A program made the translations under genes and the position numbers. 64,000 bases of DNA from Digitaria exilis. Its lineage: Eukaryota > Streptophyta > Magnoliopsida > Poales > Poaceae. The stretch covers positions 372,001 to 436,000 of the forward strand of contig JACEFO010002724.1 in assembly GCA_015342445.1 (NCBI GenBank). The letters are read 5' to 3'. A model generated the notes under the pieces. The model had not been told where the DNA came from and ran no database searches. It saw only the letters and a program-made list of their open reading frames with translations. Positions 11,295 to 22,857 of this stretch are shown here, one piece after another. The first letter of the stretch is position 1. Every line of letters begins with the position of its first letter.

Positions 11295-12104
11295 GCCCAG
11301 CATAATTCTCAAGAACCCAGATTGACAGTCTATCCCTGTTACGTCGATCATTTATGTGCACTGCATGCAAATGTCCTTTAGAGACTCCAATGAAATCAAA
11401 GACACGCGGAGTTGTGATTCTCCCCCACATCTTGCCGTCTCTGTCCACCGTGAGCAATGACGAAGAACAACGGCTTGTCAAATGCAGAGTGCCGTTGAAG
11501 AAGACAGAATTCCAACCAGCTACAGTACCAGCGCCCCACTCGCTCTGCCTGTGCGTCCATGCTCCAGTTTCGGACGAGTAGATCTCCACTCTCGTGACAT
11601 GATTCCGCAACTGATCAGAGGTTTCTGGGCCTTCCACGACCACGAACACACTTAAGTGGGACGACACGGCTGGATCGAAGCCCAGACGGATGATGTGGGT
11701 TAGGCGCCCGCGCACCGCCGGCGCCGCCGCTCATCTGTCCGGCAAGTCAATCCACTTCTCCGTCGCCGGATTGCAGACGAAATAGCGCGATCCATCGCCC
11801 TTGCACAGGAGAATCCCGTTGCAGGAGTCGAGGATGCAGGCGTTCCTTTGGTCGAGCGGCAAGAACGAGAGGGAAGGGTCGACCATGGGCGTGCCTCTCC
11901 CCGACGCGTTGACGAAGTGGCGGACGTACGGAGAGGGGCGGCCACCAAGGGGGACGGTGCGGAAGAAGAAGCCGGCCAGGGTCTGGTGGCACCGGCGTCG
12001 GACGGCCGGATCGGAGCAGATGGCCCGCCATGATCGCGACACGCTCTTGAACCGGCAGAGCGAGCGGTAGGGCACTCGCGCGAGGATCTCGGCGACGAGG
12101 TCGT

Positions 12105-12722
12105 TGTTATATTTAGTCCCACATCGGTAATTGATGATGGGGGGGCACAACATATAAGGTGGAGCAGTCCTCATACTATAAGGCTAGTCTTTTGTGTTGA
12201 GTTAGGCCCGATGCCTTAGTTGTTGTTGGGCTCTGTGGACCTAGGCCTGTTAGGCACCGGCTCGTGTGTACAGCGGGCTGGGCCGGATTCCGCTGCGCCA
12301 CTCTAACAAGTGGTATCAGAGCCAAAGGTTGTGAAATCGGTAACATCTCTGGGTCACATGTTTACGGGGGAGCCCGTTGATATCTCCGTTCGGTCATTTG
12401 ACCATTGGTCACACAAGTTGACTAGAGAGTTTATACTCTGGGCCTTTGATAACGTCTTATTTGAGATCACACAATAGTTGTGATGGAAGAGTTGGGTCCG
12501 ATGTGTGACGGGGGAGATTGTTATATTTAGTCCCACATCGGTAATTGATGATGGGGGAGCACAACATATAAGGTGGAGCAGTCCTCATACTATAAGGCTA
12601 GTCTTTTGGGTTGAGTTAGGCCCGAGGCCTTGGTTGTTGTTCGGCTCCGTGGACCTTGGCCTGTAGGGCACCGGCTGGTATGTACAGCGGGCCGGACCGG
12701 ATTCCGCTGCGCCACTCTAACA
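12105..12722 (+). mobile_element. TRIM (terminal-repeat retrotransposon in miniature)
   Basis: Two 204-bp direct repeats (12105-12308 and 12519-12722), both TGTTATATTTAGTCCC...CTCTAACA, enclose a 210-bp non-coding interior. A primer-binding site tggtatcagagcc (12311-12323, initiator tRNA-Met type) follows the left LTR by two bases. A purine tract gacgggggagat precedes the right LTR. The target duplication is GTCGT at 12100-12104 and 12723-12727. By my count about 13 of 204 LTR positions differ (about 94% identity). The insertion lies inside the F-box coding region. Confidence 0.95.
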
Positions 12723-12869
12723 GTCGTCGGGCAGCAGCCTGACCACGCGCCGCTTCTTGGTGGAGCGAGATCTCGCCTCTATCCCGCGTCGTCTTGGTGG
12801 CGGTGATGCGGGATCGATCTGCAGGCGCTGTGGCGGCGGAGTGAGGAGCAGTGGATCATCACGGCATCG

Positions 12870-14619
12870 TCAGATCGCGGATCAAGCTGCAAATTGTTTT
12901 CGTTCGTCGTTCCTGTGTGTCGGAATCGGAAATGTATAGGCATCTGGTTGTCCACCGCGTATCACGGCCTCTGGGCCTTCACCGCCTTACGGCTCCTAGC
13001 TTCTAGGCCTTTACCCTTTGCGCCTCTAAAGAAAAGGGCAGGCAATCAGATTGCTGCCTGTCTACTTTCATGTCTAACCCACATGCTAACAATATAACAG
13101 TGCAAAATTATACAGTCCTGCAACAGTTTTTTTTTCTAATTAAACATAAACACAGTGCACGTGCACTCATTTGCATGGAACAGTTCTCATCCTTATGAAG
13201 TATGAACACATACACGCCACACCTTCGAAAAGTTGAGCCGGCTTGATCTTGAGATTCACTAAATCACCCTGCCTTGTTGTCAAGGTGGGCCTTGCCCACA
13301 AATTAAAGCATATTAGCCATAAATGCAACACCCGTGTCAAACCTGGGATTTGAACCTAGGTCGATTGGTTCCAATGTGGCCTTATTCGGTAGCTTCACAT
13401 TTATTCTCGATATGGGTCAGTTCCCTGTATGGATTGAGTGAATCCACGCATGTCACTTTATCTAGGCCTGCTACAAACCATGGGCTAGATTCAATCCCAT
13501 TCCAGACCTGCTAGAATTTAAGTTGTTCGTTTTGGGCTAGATAGGAATAGAGCCCACACCAAATATTTCCTTTACCAAATATTACCTCTCCAGTCTAACA
13601 TGTAGCAAATCCAAATATTAAATAATATAAAATTCAAATATGCAGTACAATTATTCAAATATTTGGTGGCAAAATTTGAACACCAAACTAGTCTCTGGTC
13701 CTCTTGGGCAAGCAGTTTCATGCACGACGTCTCATGAGCTATAAAACATCATCTCTGATGTCCAATAAGCAAAATATGCAGATTTTATAAAAGCTGGCAA
13801 ATCCTCAAGGTAGGTACAAATATTCAGAAACATAAATTTGAACTCGGCAGATGTTTAGTAATGTAACAAGAATGAAGAAAAAACAATCACATGTATATTG
13901 CAGGAAGAAAAAAATCTCATTGGGGAACTGCACACACGCCCAAGCACACGCACATGTGGAGCTAGATCAAACTCCCCATGAATATGCAACAGCTAACAGC
14001 TGTCAAGGTATATGCAGGTAAATTTTAAACAAAAACTCACAAGCAAAATGAATAGAAATGTTTTACATGGTATATTATCCATCAATTCCCCTCAAACTAA
14101 ATTTCAAACTACACAAACGGTTCGGATAATTGCATTCGATGACAAAGGCTAGCATCTCCACAAACTCGCAACAACAGTAGAAACTCTCCTGCAAAAGTAA
14201 CCAGTTAGTAATTTGTGATGGTTCTGAACTGGTGTTGTGTCCATTTAGAAGTCTGCCCAAATTATTTTATTCTCATTCATAAGAACCACTAAGCATCAAT
14301 AACTAAAAAATAGGAATGTCGTGGAGGCGTGGAGCCATACACTAGTACCAACTAGTAGTAGTTTAAGCAAGATAAATTATTCATTTTCACATGAACAGAT
14401 TGTGCAGCCAATTGCAACTAAGTTCAGGTTCCAGTCCTAGACATGCAACCATACAAGTGATATAGATTTTCAGTGGCATTAGTTTGTTACTCATACATGT
14501 GTTGTTATTATCCCAAAACAGATTATGCAAGGCTCTTTATTCAGATTATGTGTCTGGCGATGCTATTTTCACATGAACACACAACAAATTATTCAGATTT
14601 TTCTAGTTTCAACACCAAG
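12870..14619. other. Intergenic, no gene recognised
   Basis: AT-rich and without a supported coding frame. A tRNA T-arm-like word (complement of GGTTCAAATCCC) lies near 13345-13360, but no tRNA fold surrounds it. Confidence 0.5.
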
Positions 14620-16212
14620 GTAAAGAGAGTGCATCAGGGAAAACAATAGCCATACCTAAGCAGCCATTTCACTCCGCAGCCAAAGTAGGGCAGAATCTTT
14701 GTCTTGTTCATAAGAAGATAAGAAAATTTCCCATTTTTTCTAGACACTAGAAGACATAATATGCCTTGCCCTTTTCTGCACTAGTGATCTGCATTTTGTT
14801 CAACACGGAAATGCATTTTGTGATTGAGAAGTCAGGATCTTGAGCAGATTGATTCTCTTTTGCTAGAACAATAGCTTCTTCCTCCAGTTGCTTCGTCTTC
14901 ATGTCCAGGTAACTTTCCATCATCCCTTCTAACCTGCTAATCTTGCCTTTCTTTGAGTAATTTTCAACTTTCTTGTCTTGATTGCTTGCTGCAGAATCCT
15001 CTTTCTTCTTTCTTGACTTGTCCGTTGAGTAGTAACTCCTTCATCTGTTGCTGTTTTCTAAGCTTGTACTTCTGATTCCAGCACCTCAATCACATCCTCT
15101 TGAGCTTCGGCTTGTTCTTCTTCAACCTGAATATCATCCTCCACGATTTCAATGCCGTCATGTGTTGCATGAAGCTGCTAATGTGGCTCGTCATCTTCTA
15201 TAATTCCAAGGGAGGTGATGTTGTAGTTTTCTTCGGCAAGATGACCTACATTATAACAAGCTATCATATAGTAGTTTTCCTAAAGCATCAAACAGGGGAA
15301 AGCTTTCCTTTGGGTCTGAGAATTTCTTTATCTTTGGGAAAGACTATGCATTGAAAGAAAGAAAACGATCAAACAAATGCATTGAAAGACCATTCATGGA
15401 AAGAACTAATCATATACACTTACGATGATAAGATTATTTCAAAGGTGTTGATATGCTTCTATCATGAAGCTGTTGTGATTCCAATTACAACCACTTTGCT
15501 TGAGTGCTTGTTTCAGCATCTTGTAGTCTCTTTTCAATTCCCTTTCCTTCCCCTAGATTTTCATTCTACTATATCTTGCATGCGGGTTCATGGCATGAAA
15601 TTCTTGCACGATGTTGTTCCATACATGAGTCGTGAAGCATCCATTATCAGCACAACAGTCCTTGTAGTCCATGAGGATGTCGACAAGTGATGTTAGTGCT
15701 TAGTGTGCTCTTCCTATTTCTGAAAGGGGAAGCTTTATCAGAAGCTATGCTGATGGGAACATGAGTTCCATCGATGGCACCAAGACAATGTTTTCTAAAA
15801 AAAGATAGAACTTTGAATTCCCTTGGATTTGTGGGTGTACTACATTTGGGTTAGGTGCCTCGAGGTACTGGCGAGAGGTGAAGGGAATGACTTTATCAAA
15901 GAACCACTTCAAGTTATGATGCAAGGTATCACCGCTATGCCCGAAGCGAACTTGCATATCTTCATACGATGCGTCGTGGCTCAACATGTACAGGAAAAAA
16001 CCTAACTTCTCCTACACTATTATCTTTTGTGTCATGAACTTGCCTTGTCCTCCTCAGGTAAGTAGCCACAGCTCGAGACTCCATCCTAAATGTGGTTTTG
16101 CAATTCTTCTCATGTCCTTAGAGTAGCTGACAAACCTCAGCCTCACCATGACAGAAAACATGACGTTGCCGCCTCTCCCCGCCTCTACTTGAATCCATAA
16201 GACACAAGGCAG
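14620..16212 (-). pseudogene. Rearranged PIF/Harbinger remnant: transposase N-terminus plus Myb/SANT-like ORF
   Basis: Read on the minus strand. From about 16200 down to 15690 it gives the N-terminal part of a plant HARBI1-like transposase: MLSHDASYEDMQVRFGHSGD, VIPFTSRQYLEAP, VHPQIQGNSKFY, then after a frame change GAIDGTHVPI (first catalytic Asp) and SPFRNRKSTLS. The rest of the catalytic core is missing. From about 15690 to 14740 a Myb/SANT-like protein follows: VWNNIVQEFHAMNP, KRDYKMLKQALKQSGCNW, acidic linker, GKISRLEGMMESYLDMKTKQ, DFSITKCISVLNKMQ. That is the partner protein encoded by PIF elements. Several stops and shifts are present. Terminal repeats were not found. Confidence 0.7.
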
Positions 16213-16987
16213 TGAACAGTACAATAGCTAGTTGCACCGTTGACTGATTCGACGTCTGTAATGTCGAAATAGTCGACGCTACCTAGAGGCATGCACCACA
16301 AAATCTTCTCGAAGATCAGAGACCGCCGACGGATTCAACGCACCAGCCGTCGAACCAGTCGATGCTACTTAAAGCCATGCACACTGGGGTCTTCACTTCT
16401 TCGAGCATCATCGCCACATTCGATGGTCACACCGTTGAATCAGTCGACGGTACCAAGAGAGCTGCACCAGCCTCTGGGTGGAAAACCAGGGACCGTCGAC
16501 TGATTCAATGGTGCCTCAGCACCCCGTCGAAATAGTCGACGCCCCTACGTTTTGTGCAGTCTTCTTCCCTTTTGAATTTGAAACTCGTCCAATTCAATTT
16601 CTTTGAGTTTCCTAACTTCTAAAGGGCTTCAACTGAGTTACCTAGTACTAGATTTCATAAGTGTGCACCACACCTAAACTCTAGTTTTGCCTAGGTCAAG
16701 CTACCAACCTTTGACCCTCCTTTATAGTACGGCCAAAGGAAAACAAAGACCTGAACTACTCTAAGTATCTCTCATCATCCAAACGCCACTTAGAACTAGC
16801 TTATCCTTAATTGTCACGCATATCCTTTGCACCAATACAATCATTTTCAAAAGATGGGGGCCAAGAATAACGTGAAAGCCCATCATTACACTAACTTAAC
16901 CTTTGCCTCTGCAAAACACTTGTTAGTCGCAATGATTATGTAGTCATTAATCACCAAAACCGAATTAGGGGCCTAGATGCTCTTTCA
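16213..16987 (-). mobile_element. Truncated copia-type LTR, minus orientation
   Basis: Matches, in reverse, the first ~850 bp of the solo LTR at 20988-22647. It shares the LTR start (tgaaagagcatctagg, complement at 16972-16987) and continues through 'aggtctttgttttcctttgg' and the palindromic array (units at about 16237, 16320, 16418 and 16493). Homology stops near 16213, so TATA, R and U5 are missing. It is bordered by PIF sequence on the left and a LINE tail on the right. Confidence 0.8.
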
Positions 16988-17378
16988 TGGCGGCGTAGTT
17001 GCGAGGCGTGCTGTGGCGGCACTTGCCTCATGTGACTATGGCAAGCAAGTTGCTCGGTGGTGGCCCGTGTTGACAATGGGTAGAATTCACCTCATGTTTT
17101 CATATTGTATGGGAAGTTGTAATTATTTGTGTTCTTCGCATGTCACTTCACTTTGTACTTGTTGTGTTGAGCTTGCAGCACTCCATAGTTACGCTTGGAG
17201 AAAATTCTGTTTCCCGTCTGTAACTTCTCCTAGCTTCTCGCCGCATGGCTGAGAACTCGTGTAATCTCTTCCGGGTATGCCAGGGACCTGACATGTATGG
17301 AACCATCATACTTTTAATCAATGGATATCGAGTAGGTGGGGATCCCCTCCTCCCCCCTACAAGTTGTTCGAAAAAAAA
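16988..17378 (+). mobile_element. LINE-type 3' tail
   Basis: This plus-strand sequence ends 'aatcaatggatatcg...ggatcccctcctcccccc...gttcgaaaaaaaaa'. Such a short 3' UTR with a poly-A end is typical of 5'-truncated plant LINE copies. No reverse-transcriptase frame remains. The left border is unclear. Confidence 0.5.
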
Positions 17379-18502
17379 ACTATCAGCACCATGTTTATAT
17401 TTGGACATGTTTATACGTTTCTTTTGTTTCTGCCCTCAACATTCTTGTTTGGAGTAGTTGACAACCAACAATATAGAAGTACGGCACATCGCTTTCGATC
17501 CCTCATTTCTTCAATCGGTTTTGTTAATATATAAGATCCCAAACAACGGTGTCCTGATGGATGAAAGAGGTGCACAAAGGCCACTCCTAATGTATGATTT
17601 TATTTTGTTGTTGAGTGCCATACCAACAGAATACAAATGAAACCATGGATGGAACTTACTCTCTACAACGCATTGTTTCATATTTTTTTTTGTTTCATAC
17701 GCTCTTAAGACATTTAATTCTAAGACTAAAAAGAAGTTGGTATATAGTTTCACCTAGACGACACTAGTTCATTCTCTCTCTTTATTACTTCTTGGCCATG
17801 TTATAAAAGTTCCTAGGTGGCAAACAATTCAATGAGGATGAAAGTCCTATTAGAAGTGGCATGATAATGAGTTTTACCGCAGCAGGTGTTTATTTCCCGC
17901 TCTTTTCAATATATGTGCCTCCAACCCTCCACAGATAAGAGAATTAGATTACTTATTGGGTTTCTTGTTTTTTTCGGCAATAATGTACTACAAATTCACA
18001 TTTTACATAAGTTTTTTATCGCACAAAACTTTGAGCGAATTTGGCGTGTTTCACCTTTGTTGTACATTAAGCTTGTCTAAAAGCTGCAACCAATAAGAAT
18101 GAATCCCTTCTATGTATTCGTAGATTTGAGCTGACCAACATCGCTTGATCTTTTTGCTGAGGTGGAGTGAAAAGTTCTGCCAACTACATTGAGCCATCGT
18201 CCCCGTCACCTCGTGTAGTTGCCTTCAATCAATCTTTGCTCTCCGACAGCGGCAGCAAGAAAGGGACCGAGACGTGCACTCCGGTGACGGTGAGCCAGCA
18301 GCGCCAGCTAGGTCCAGGTTCCACATACGTACTGTGTGCTCCTTCGATCCTCCGACAGGTTGCTTGCTGCCTTTGCATGCTATATACCTTCTGTCGTTTT
18401 TTTTTTCTGTCGCCCGAGAAGTGGGATTGCTGGGCTTCTAGGGACGGTTGAAGCAGGACACAGGTAGTATACCTTTGTTCACGCATGCCGCCGTCGACGG
18501 TA
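17379..18502. other. Intergenic, no gene recognised
   Basis: AT-rich with short frames only. Nothing beyond simple T-runs (for example 18397-18407) was recognised. Confidence 0.5.
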
Positions 18503-18999
18503 CTACCTTCGTCCCGAAAAACGTACAACTTTACAACTTTTAAACAGTGACATAGTTTTTTTGTCTTAAATTTGACTAATTATAAATAAAAAATATCAAT
18601 AGTTATACTATCAAATAAGTATTACTCCCTCCGTCCCAAATTGTAAGTCATTTGACTTTTTTTACCCCCAACTTTAACTACTCGTCTTATTCAAAAAATT
18701 TGTGCAAATGTAGTAAAATTTAAGTCCTTAAAATTCTTTTATTACTAAAGCTAGCCATAACAAAAAAAAATATAATATTTTGCGAAAAAATTTAAATAAG
18801 ACGAGTGTTCAAAGTTGAGGTAAAAAAAGTCAAACGACCTACAATTTAGGAGGAGGGAGCATTAGATTAATTCATAATAAGTTTATTTGAAACTATAAGT
18901 ATGAATATAATTTTCTACAAATTTAGTTAAACATAAACTAATTGAAGTGTCATATAACCTGTAGTTACATCTTTTTAGGGACTTTAGGGACGGAGGTAG
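18503..18999. mobile_element. Stowaway-like MITE carrying a second one
   Basis: The outer ends are ctaccttcgtcccgaaaaac and, on the right, gggactttagggacggaggtag: inverted copies of the CTCCCTCCGTCC-type Stowaway terminus. TA precedes it at 18501-18502. The body is split by a complete second Stowaway-like element (18625-18859). Confidence 0.7.
18625..18859. mobile_element. Stowaway-like MITE (inner, nested)
   Basis: 235 bp starting CTCCCTCCGTCCCAAATTG and ending 'acaatttaggaggagggag', with extended inverted arms including gtcatttgacttttttta / taaaaaaagtcaaacgac. TA lies at 18623-18624; the right-hand TA is altered. This TIR is the hallmark of Stowaway (Tc1/mariner-derived) MITEs. Confidence 0.85.
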
Positions 19000-20982
19000 C
19001 ATAGTATCAATCAAGGCCCTGTTTGGCTTGCTGAGCTGGCTGGATGATCTGGCTGGGCTGGTCAGCTAGACCCACCAGTCAACCTCTCGTTCTGCCCACC
19101 CGCTCCAGCCTCAGCCGTGGCTGAACCAAGCGTCCGAACAGGCTGCAAGCAATTCCCTCCGCGAGACCGCGACGATCGTGTCGCTTTTATCTGCGGCTTG
19201 ACGGCGACCGCCATAAGCTGCATCCATTGCTGCAGGCGCACGTTTGCCGCTACACTGCCATTGGCAGCTGTGTGATCGACCGACACGTCATGCGTGGGCC
19301 CTGAGCGTCGATCCGGTGCGTGTGGTGTGATCACCGGCGAGGCCGACAGGCAGCCACCGGCGCGGCGCCAACCCCACGTGCGTGCAAGCGGCGGTCGCGG
19401 CGACAGCACGTGACCTCGGCGGGCCCCCGCGGAGCCAGAGGTGCCGAGAGGATCTCGAGGAGCTACCGAGCAAGCAGACCGGTAGAAAAGTGGACGGCTG
19501 GGGCGGCAGGTTCGTGATCTCGCGCTTCGGTGGTGGTCAAGGGATCTTTTGCTCTATCCGGCCATACGGGTACATACATGGTACATCGTACGTGGACGAA
19601 AAGCGGGGCACGTACGTGATCGTGCGGTTTGGATTGAAGCTGATGACCATCTGTGTACGTTCGCTTCTGGCCACGCGTGTTTTGGTCGCCTTCATGTGCG
19701 GCCACGAGGTTCCGAGTCATACCACACACATCAAACTTGATCAAGCAATCAAGCAGATACTTTGCACGTTTAAACCTGGAATCCTTTATTATCACGTGAA
19801 GCACCGGCTGACATATGCATGTCCATATATCCTATTCCTGATTATTCACGGCTGGCCAAAATTTCCTTTCCAGATCGATCTCGAGTTACCGGCACATCTG
19901 AATGTCTACGTGCCCCACTTTTACTTGCGCAAACACGGAGATTTTTCTTGTGTTAATTAATGTATTATGGGCTATGCTGAAATACTCTACCACCCACCTT
20001 CTAGAATAAATAAAACATTCTAGTAATTAAATTATTGAGAGAAAAAAAATCCTAAAATATCTACACCCCTTCCTTAACTGCTCCTAATTTGCTCTCCTTT
20101 CCTTTTTCACGCCTACCTTACATTCCTTATCTGCTGTCGTGAGATTAGTAAAGGCTGGTTCTTTCAAAAAAAAAAAGAAAAAAAAGGAAAGGTTGCATGG
20201 AGGCACCCGCAGCAGGGTCGCACCCCATGTCTGACCCATCGAGGCAAACTCACTTGACATCGCGTTCAATTGATCTCACATTTTCCTAAACATTCACTTG
20301 TCATGTTTATAGTTCTAACAAAAGTGTCATTTTATGGCCGGCCATGAAAAATGTCGCATTCTTTTTGTCAAAAAAGATCCATGTATATATGTGAGACCAA
20401 AAATAAAAAGGAAAGTTTAATCTAACTCAATCAAGTTAGATCTACTAACAAGATTTTTCCTATATTTAAAAATATAAATAATAAACATTAAATCTATTAC
20501 TTGTTAAGAGGTAATATGTCCTTAGATTTTCCTTTTATAGTTATTTGGGAGTACCTTAGCAAAACCCATGTACTATACACGGGATGGTCGATCCTTGGAA
20601 GAAAAATAGGTGACTTGCTCGCACATTGGACCAACTTGTTAGGCGTATAACATGACTCAATATTATTTGTGTTTCTATTCTCCGATTCCATGCTAAGACT
20701 CTTAGTCACCGTATCAATCGGTGTTTTCCGTCTTCCAAGAGTTATTTAAACTATACAATTCAATCTCTTTGATTTTTGAATTTTCTGCCGTGCCTACTAG
20801 TCTTCATCTGAGCTATATATATAGCTCTATGATTCATCTAGGTCAAACTCACATCTCTTATAGTACAACCAAAGGGAGAAAAAGTAAAAAAAAATCCAAA
20901 TTAATTTAAGTGTCTCTCAACACCAAATGACACTTTGAGCTCTCCGGAAAAAAAACACTTAGAAGTAGCATATCTATAGTCC
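19000..20982. other. Intergenic with a GC-rich patch, no supported gene
   Basis: 19050-19530 is GC-rich and open on both strands, and a 190-codon plus-strand frame (19382-19960) runs out of it into AT-rich sequence. It has no ATG near its start, no recognisable domain, and its composition changes abruptly, so I do not call a gene. The pair 'ggccctgtttggct' (19014-19027) and 'gtccgaacaggct' (19131-19143) may be ends of a small hAT-type MITE. Confidence 0.4.
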
Positions 20983-20987
20983 TCGTG

Positions 20988-22647
20988 TGAAAGAGCATCT
21001 AGGCCCCTAATTCGGTTTTGGCGATTAATGATCATTGCGACTAACAAGTGTTTTGCAGAGGCAAAGTTTAAGTTAGTGCAATGATGGGCTTTCACGGTAT
21101 TCTTGGCCCCCATCATTTGAGAATGATTGTATTGGCGCGAAGGATATGCTCGAAGATCAAGGATAAGCTAGTTCTAAGTGCCGTTTGGATGATGAGAGGC
21201 ACTTAGAGTAGTTTAGGTCTTTGTTTTCCTTTGGCCGTACTATTAAGGGGGGTCGAGGATTGTTAGCTTGACCTAGGCAAGACTAGAAGTTAGGTGTGGT
21301 GCACACTTGTGAAATCTAGTACTAGGTAGCTGCATTGAAGCCCTTGAGAAGTTAAGAAACTCAAAGAAGTCGAATTGGACGAGTTTGGGTCTCGAAAGAG
21401 AAGAAGACTGCATAAAACTCAGAGGCATCGACTTATTCGACGGGGTGCTAAGGCACCATCGAATCAGTCGATGGCCCCTGGTTTTCTCACACAGACACTG
21501 CCACAGCTCTCTGAGTCGCGTCGACTGATTCGATGGTGAGACCATCGAATTAGTCGACGACCCTCAGTTTTCACCCAGTTGGTGGTGCGGTGTTCTGTGT
21601 AGCATCGACTGATTCGACGGTCTACCCATCGAATTAGTCGACGGTGCTCGAAGACATGAAGACCCCAGAGTGCATGGTTCTGAGTAGCATCGACTGATTT
21701 GACGGCTGCGGCATCGAATTAGTCGATGGTCTCTGATCTATGTGAAGATCATGTGGCGCATGACTCTGGGTAGCACCGACTGATTCGATGGTGCTTGCAT
21801 CGAATTAGTCGGTGAGGGAACTAGCTGTTGCACTGTTCAAAGTTTGAATGGAAAGCAAGCGTCGACTGATTCGACGGTGTCACTATTGAATTAGTCGACG
21901 GCTCTGCGTTTTGTATAACGGTTGGATTTTTGAGTGGGGGCTATTTATACCCCTTCACTCTCACCTTGGAGACTCTCTTGCCACACGGTTTCACTGTTCA
22001 TCCAGCTGCTGTTGGGGAGTGTTTGAGGGCAAGAGAGGCACTTGGATTCATTGGTGTTCTTGGTCTTGAGAAGATAAGGACTCTCTTTAGTGCTTGGGAG
22101 TAGCAAGTGTGCATCCATCTAGCTCTTGGTCTAGTCTAGGTCAAGTGAAGATCTTTGGCTTGTTACTCTTGGTGATTCGGCATCACCTAGACGGCTTGGT
22201 GGTGTTGATCTTGAGAGCTCACGTGGAGATTGTGTGAAGCCCCAAGAAGGTGTACACGGTTTGGAATCTGCCGTCCCGGAGTGGGAAATGGATATCCCCT
22301 ACGAGAGCACTTGATCCTTGCGCGGATCAAGGGGGAGCTATACCCTTGCGCGGGTGCTCCAACGAGGACTAGGGGGGAGTTGCCGACTCCTCGATACCTC
22401 GGGAAAAATCGGCTTCCTACTCTTCTCTTTACTTTGAGCAAGTTTACTTACCGCATTTCTATTCCTAGAATTGCCATGATAGAGTAGGATTGGAATTAGG
22501 TTGCTTAACTCCTTTCAACACTAGCTAGGCACAAACCACACTTGTAGGCACATGGGGTGAATTGGCTTATTGCATAAGATTGTTTTATCGCTTAAATTTT
22601 TATAGAAGCCTAATTCACCCCCCCTCTTAGGCATCTTGATCCTTTCA
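20988..22647 (+). mobile_element. Solo LTR, copia type (SIRE/Maximus-like)
   Basis: 1660 bp from TGAAAGAGCATCTAGG to CATCTTGATCCTTTCA, flanked by the exact 5-bp duplication TCGTG (20983-20987 and 22648-22652). A TATA box (tatttata, 21942-21949) marks the promoter. The end 'taattcaccccccctctt' is typical of long grass copia LTRs. No PBS, coding region or second LTR follows, so it formed by LTR-LTR recombination. U3 holds a six-unit palindromic array directly upstream of the TATA box. Confidence 0.92.
21427..21903. repeat. Six-unit array of imperfect palindromes in LTR U3
   Basis: Units start at about 21427, 21519, 21602, 21689, 21774 and 21859, spaced 83-92 bp. Each is a ~43-bp inverted repeat, with left arm CGACTGATTCGAYGG and right arm CCATCGAATTAGTCG around an 8-13-base centre. 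The outer three bases vary between units, but left and right stay complementary in five of six (CAT/ATG, CGT/ACG, CAC/GTG). One mismatch inside the arm (C versus T) is shared by most units. The array ends 38 bp before the TATA box, a likely U3 enhancer position. Confidence 0.85.
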
Positions 22648-22857
22648 TCGTGGGTATCCTTTCAATTGTATAAATGCACATCGTTGCAGTAACTTTCAAT
22701 TGCAGCTGCATAATTCATGTTAGTCATCGTGTCATAATTTAGCACCAAAACCAGATTAGACGCCTAGAAGGTGTACATGAACACTACTAAAGGAGTGTGA
22801 CATATCTCTACTCGAGAAAGGCTCATTCACCACCTCCCTCTCCCCCTCTTGTATATA

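Larger units (their letters stand above)
11003..12869 (-). pseudogene. F-box protein pseudogene broken by three lesions
   Basis: On the minus strand the pieces give an F-box plus F-box-associated protein. The N-terminus (12869-12723) ends KKRRVVRLLPDD. After the TRIM it continues LVAEILARVPYRSLCRFKS, RSWRAICSDP and NGILLCKGDG (12104-11734). After an in-frame TGA (11731-11733) come RGRLTHIIRLGFDP and GRITTPRVFDFIGVSKGHLHAVHI. Beyond a 29-bp insertion near 11252-11294 that shifts the frame, the C-terminus runs SFKVHAIHPEHGLIFL to the stop at 11003. Intact members act as SCF E3 ligase substrate receptors. No in-frame ATG is visible between the F-box and the upstream stop at 12870-12872, so the start is also lost or lies in an unseen exon. 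Confidence 0.85.

Noticed and set aside
19382..19960. 192-codon plus-strand frame
   Set aside because: No ATG near the start, abrupt GC change, no recognisable domain.
21427..21903. Regularly spaced repeats resembling a CRISPR array
   Set aside because: A plant LTR with TSD; the units are long palindromes with related spacers, and there is no cas gene or leader.
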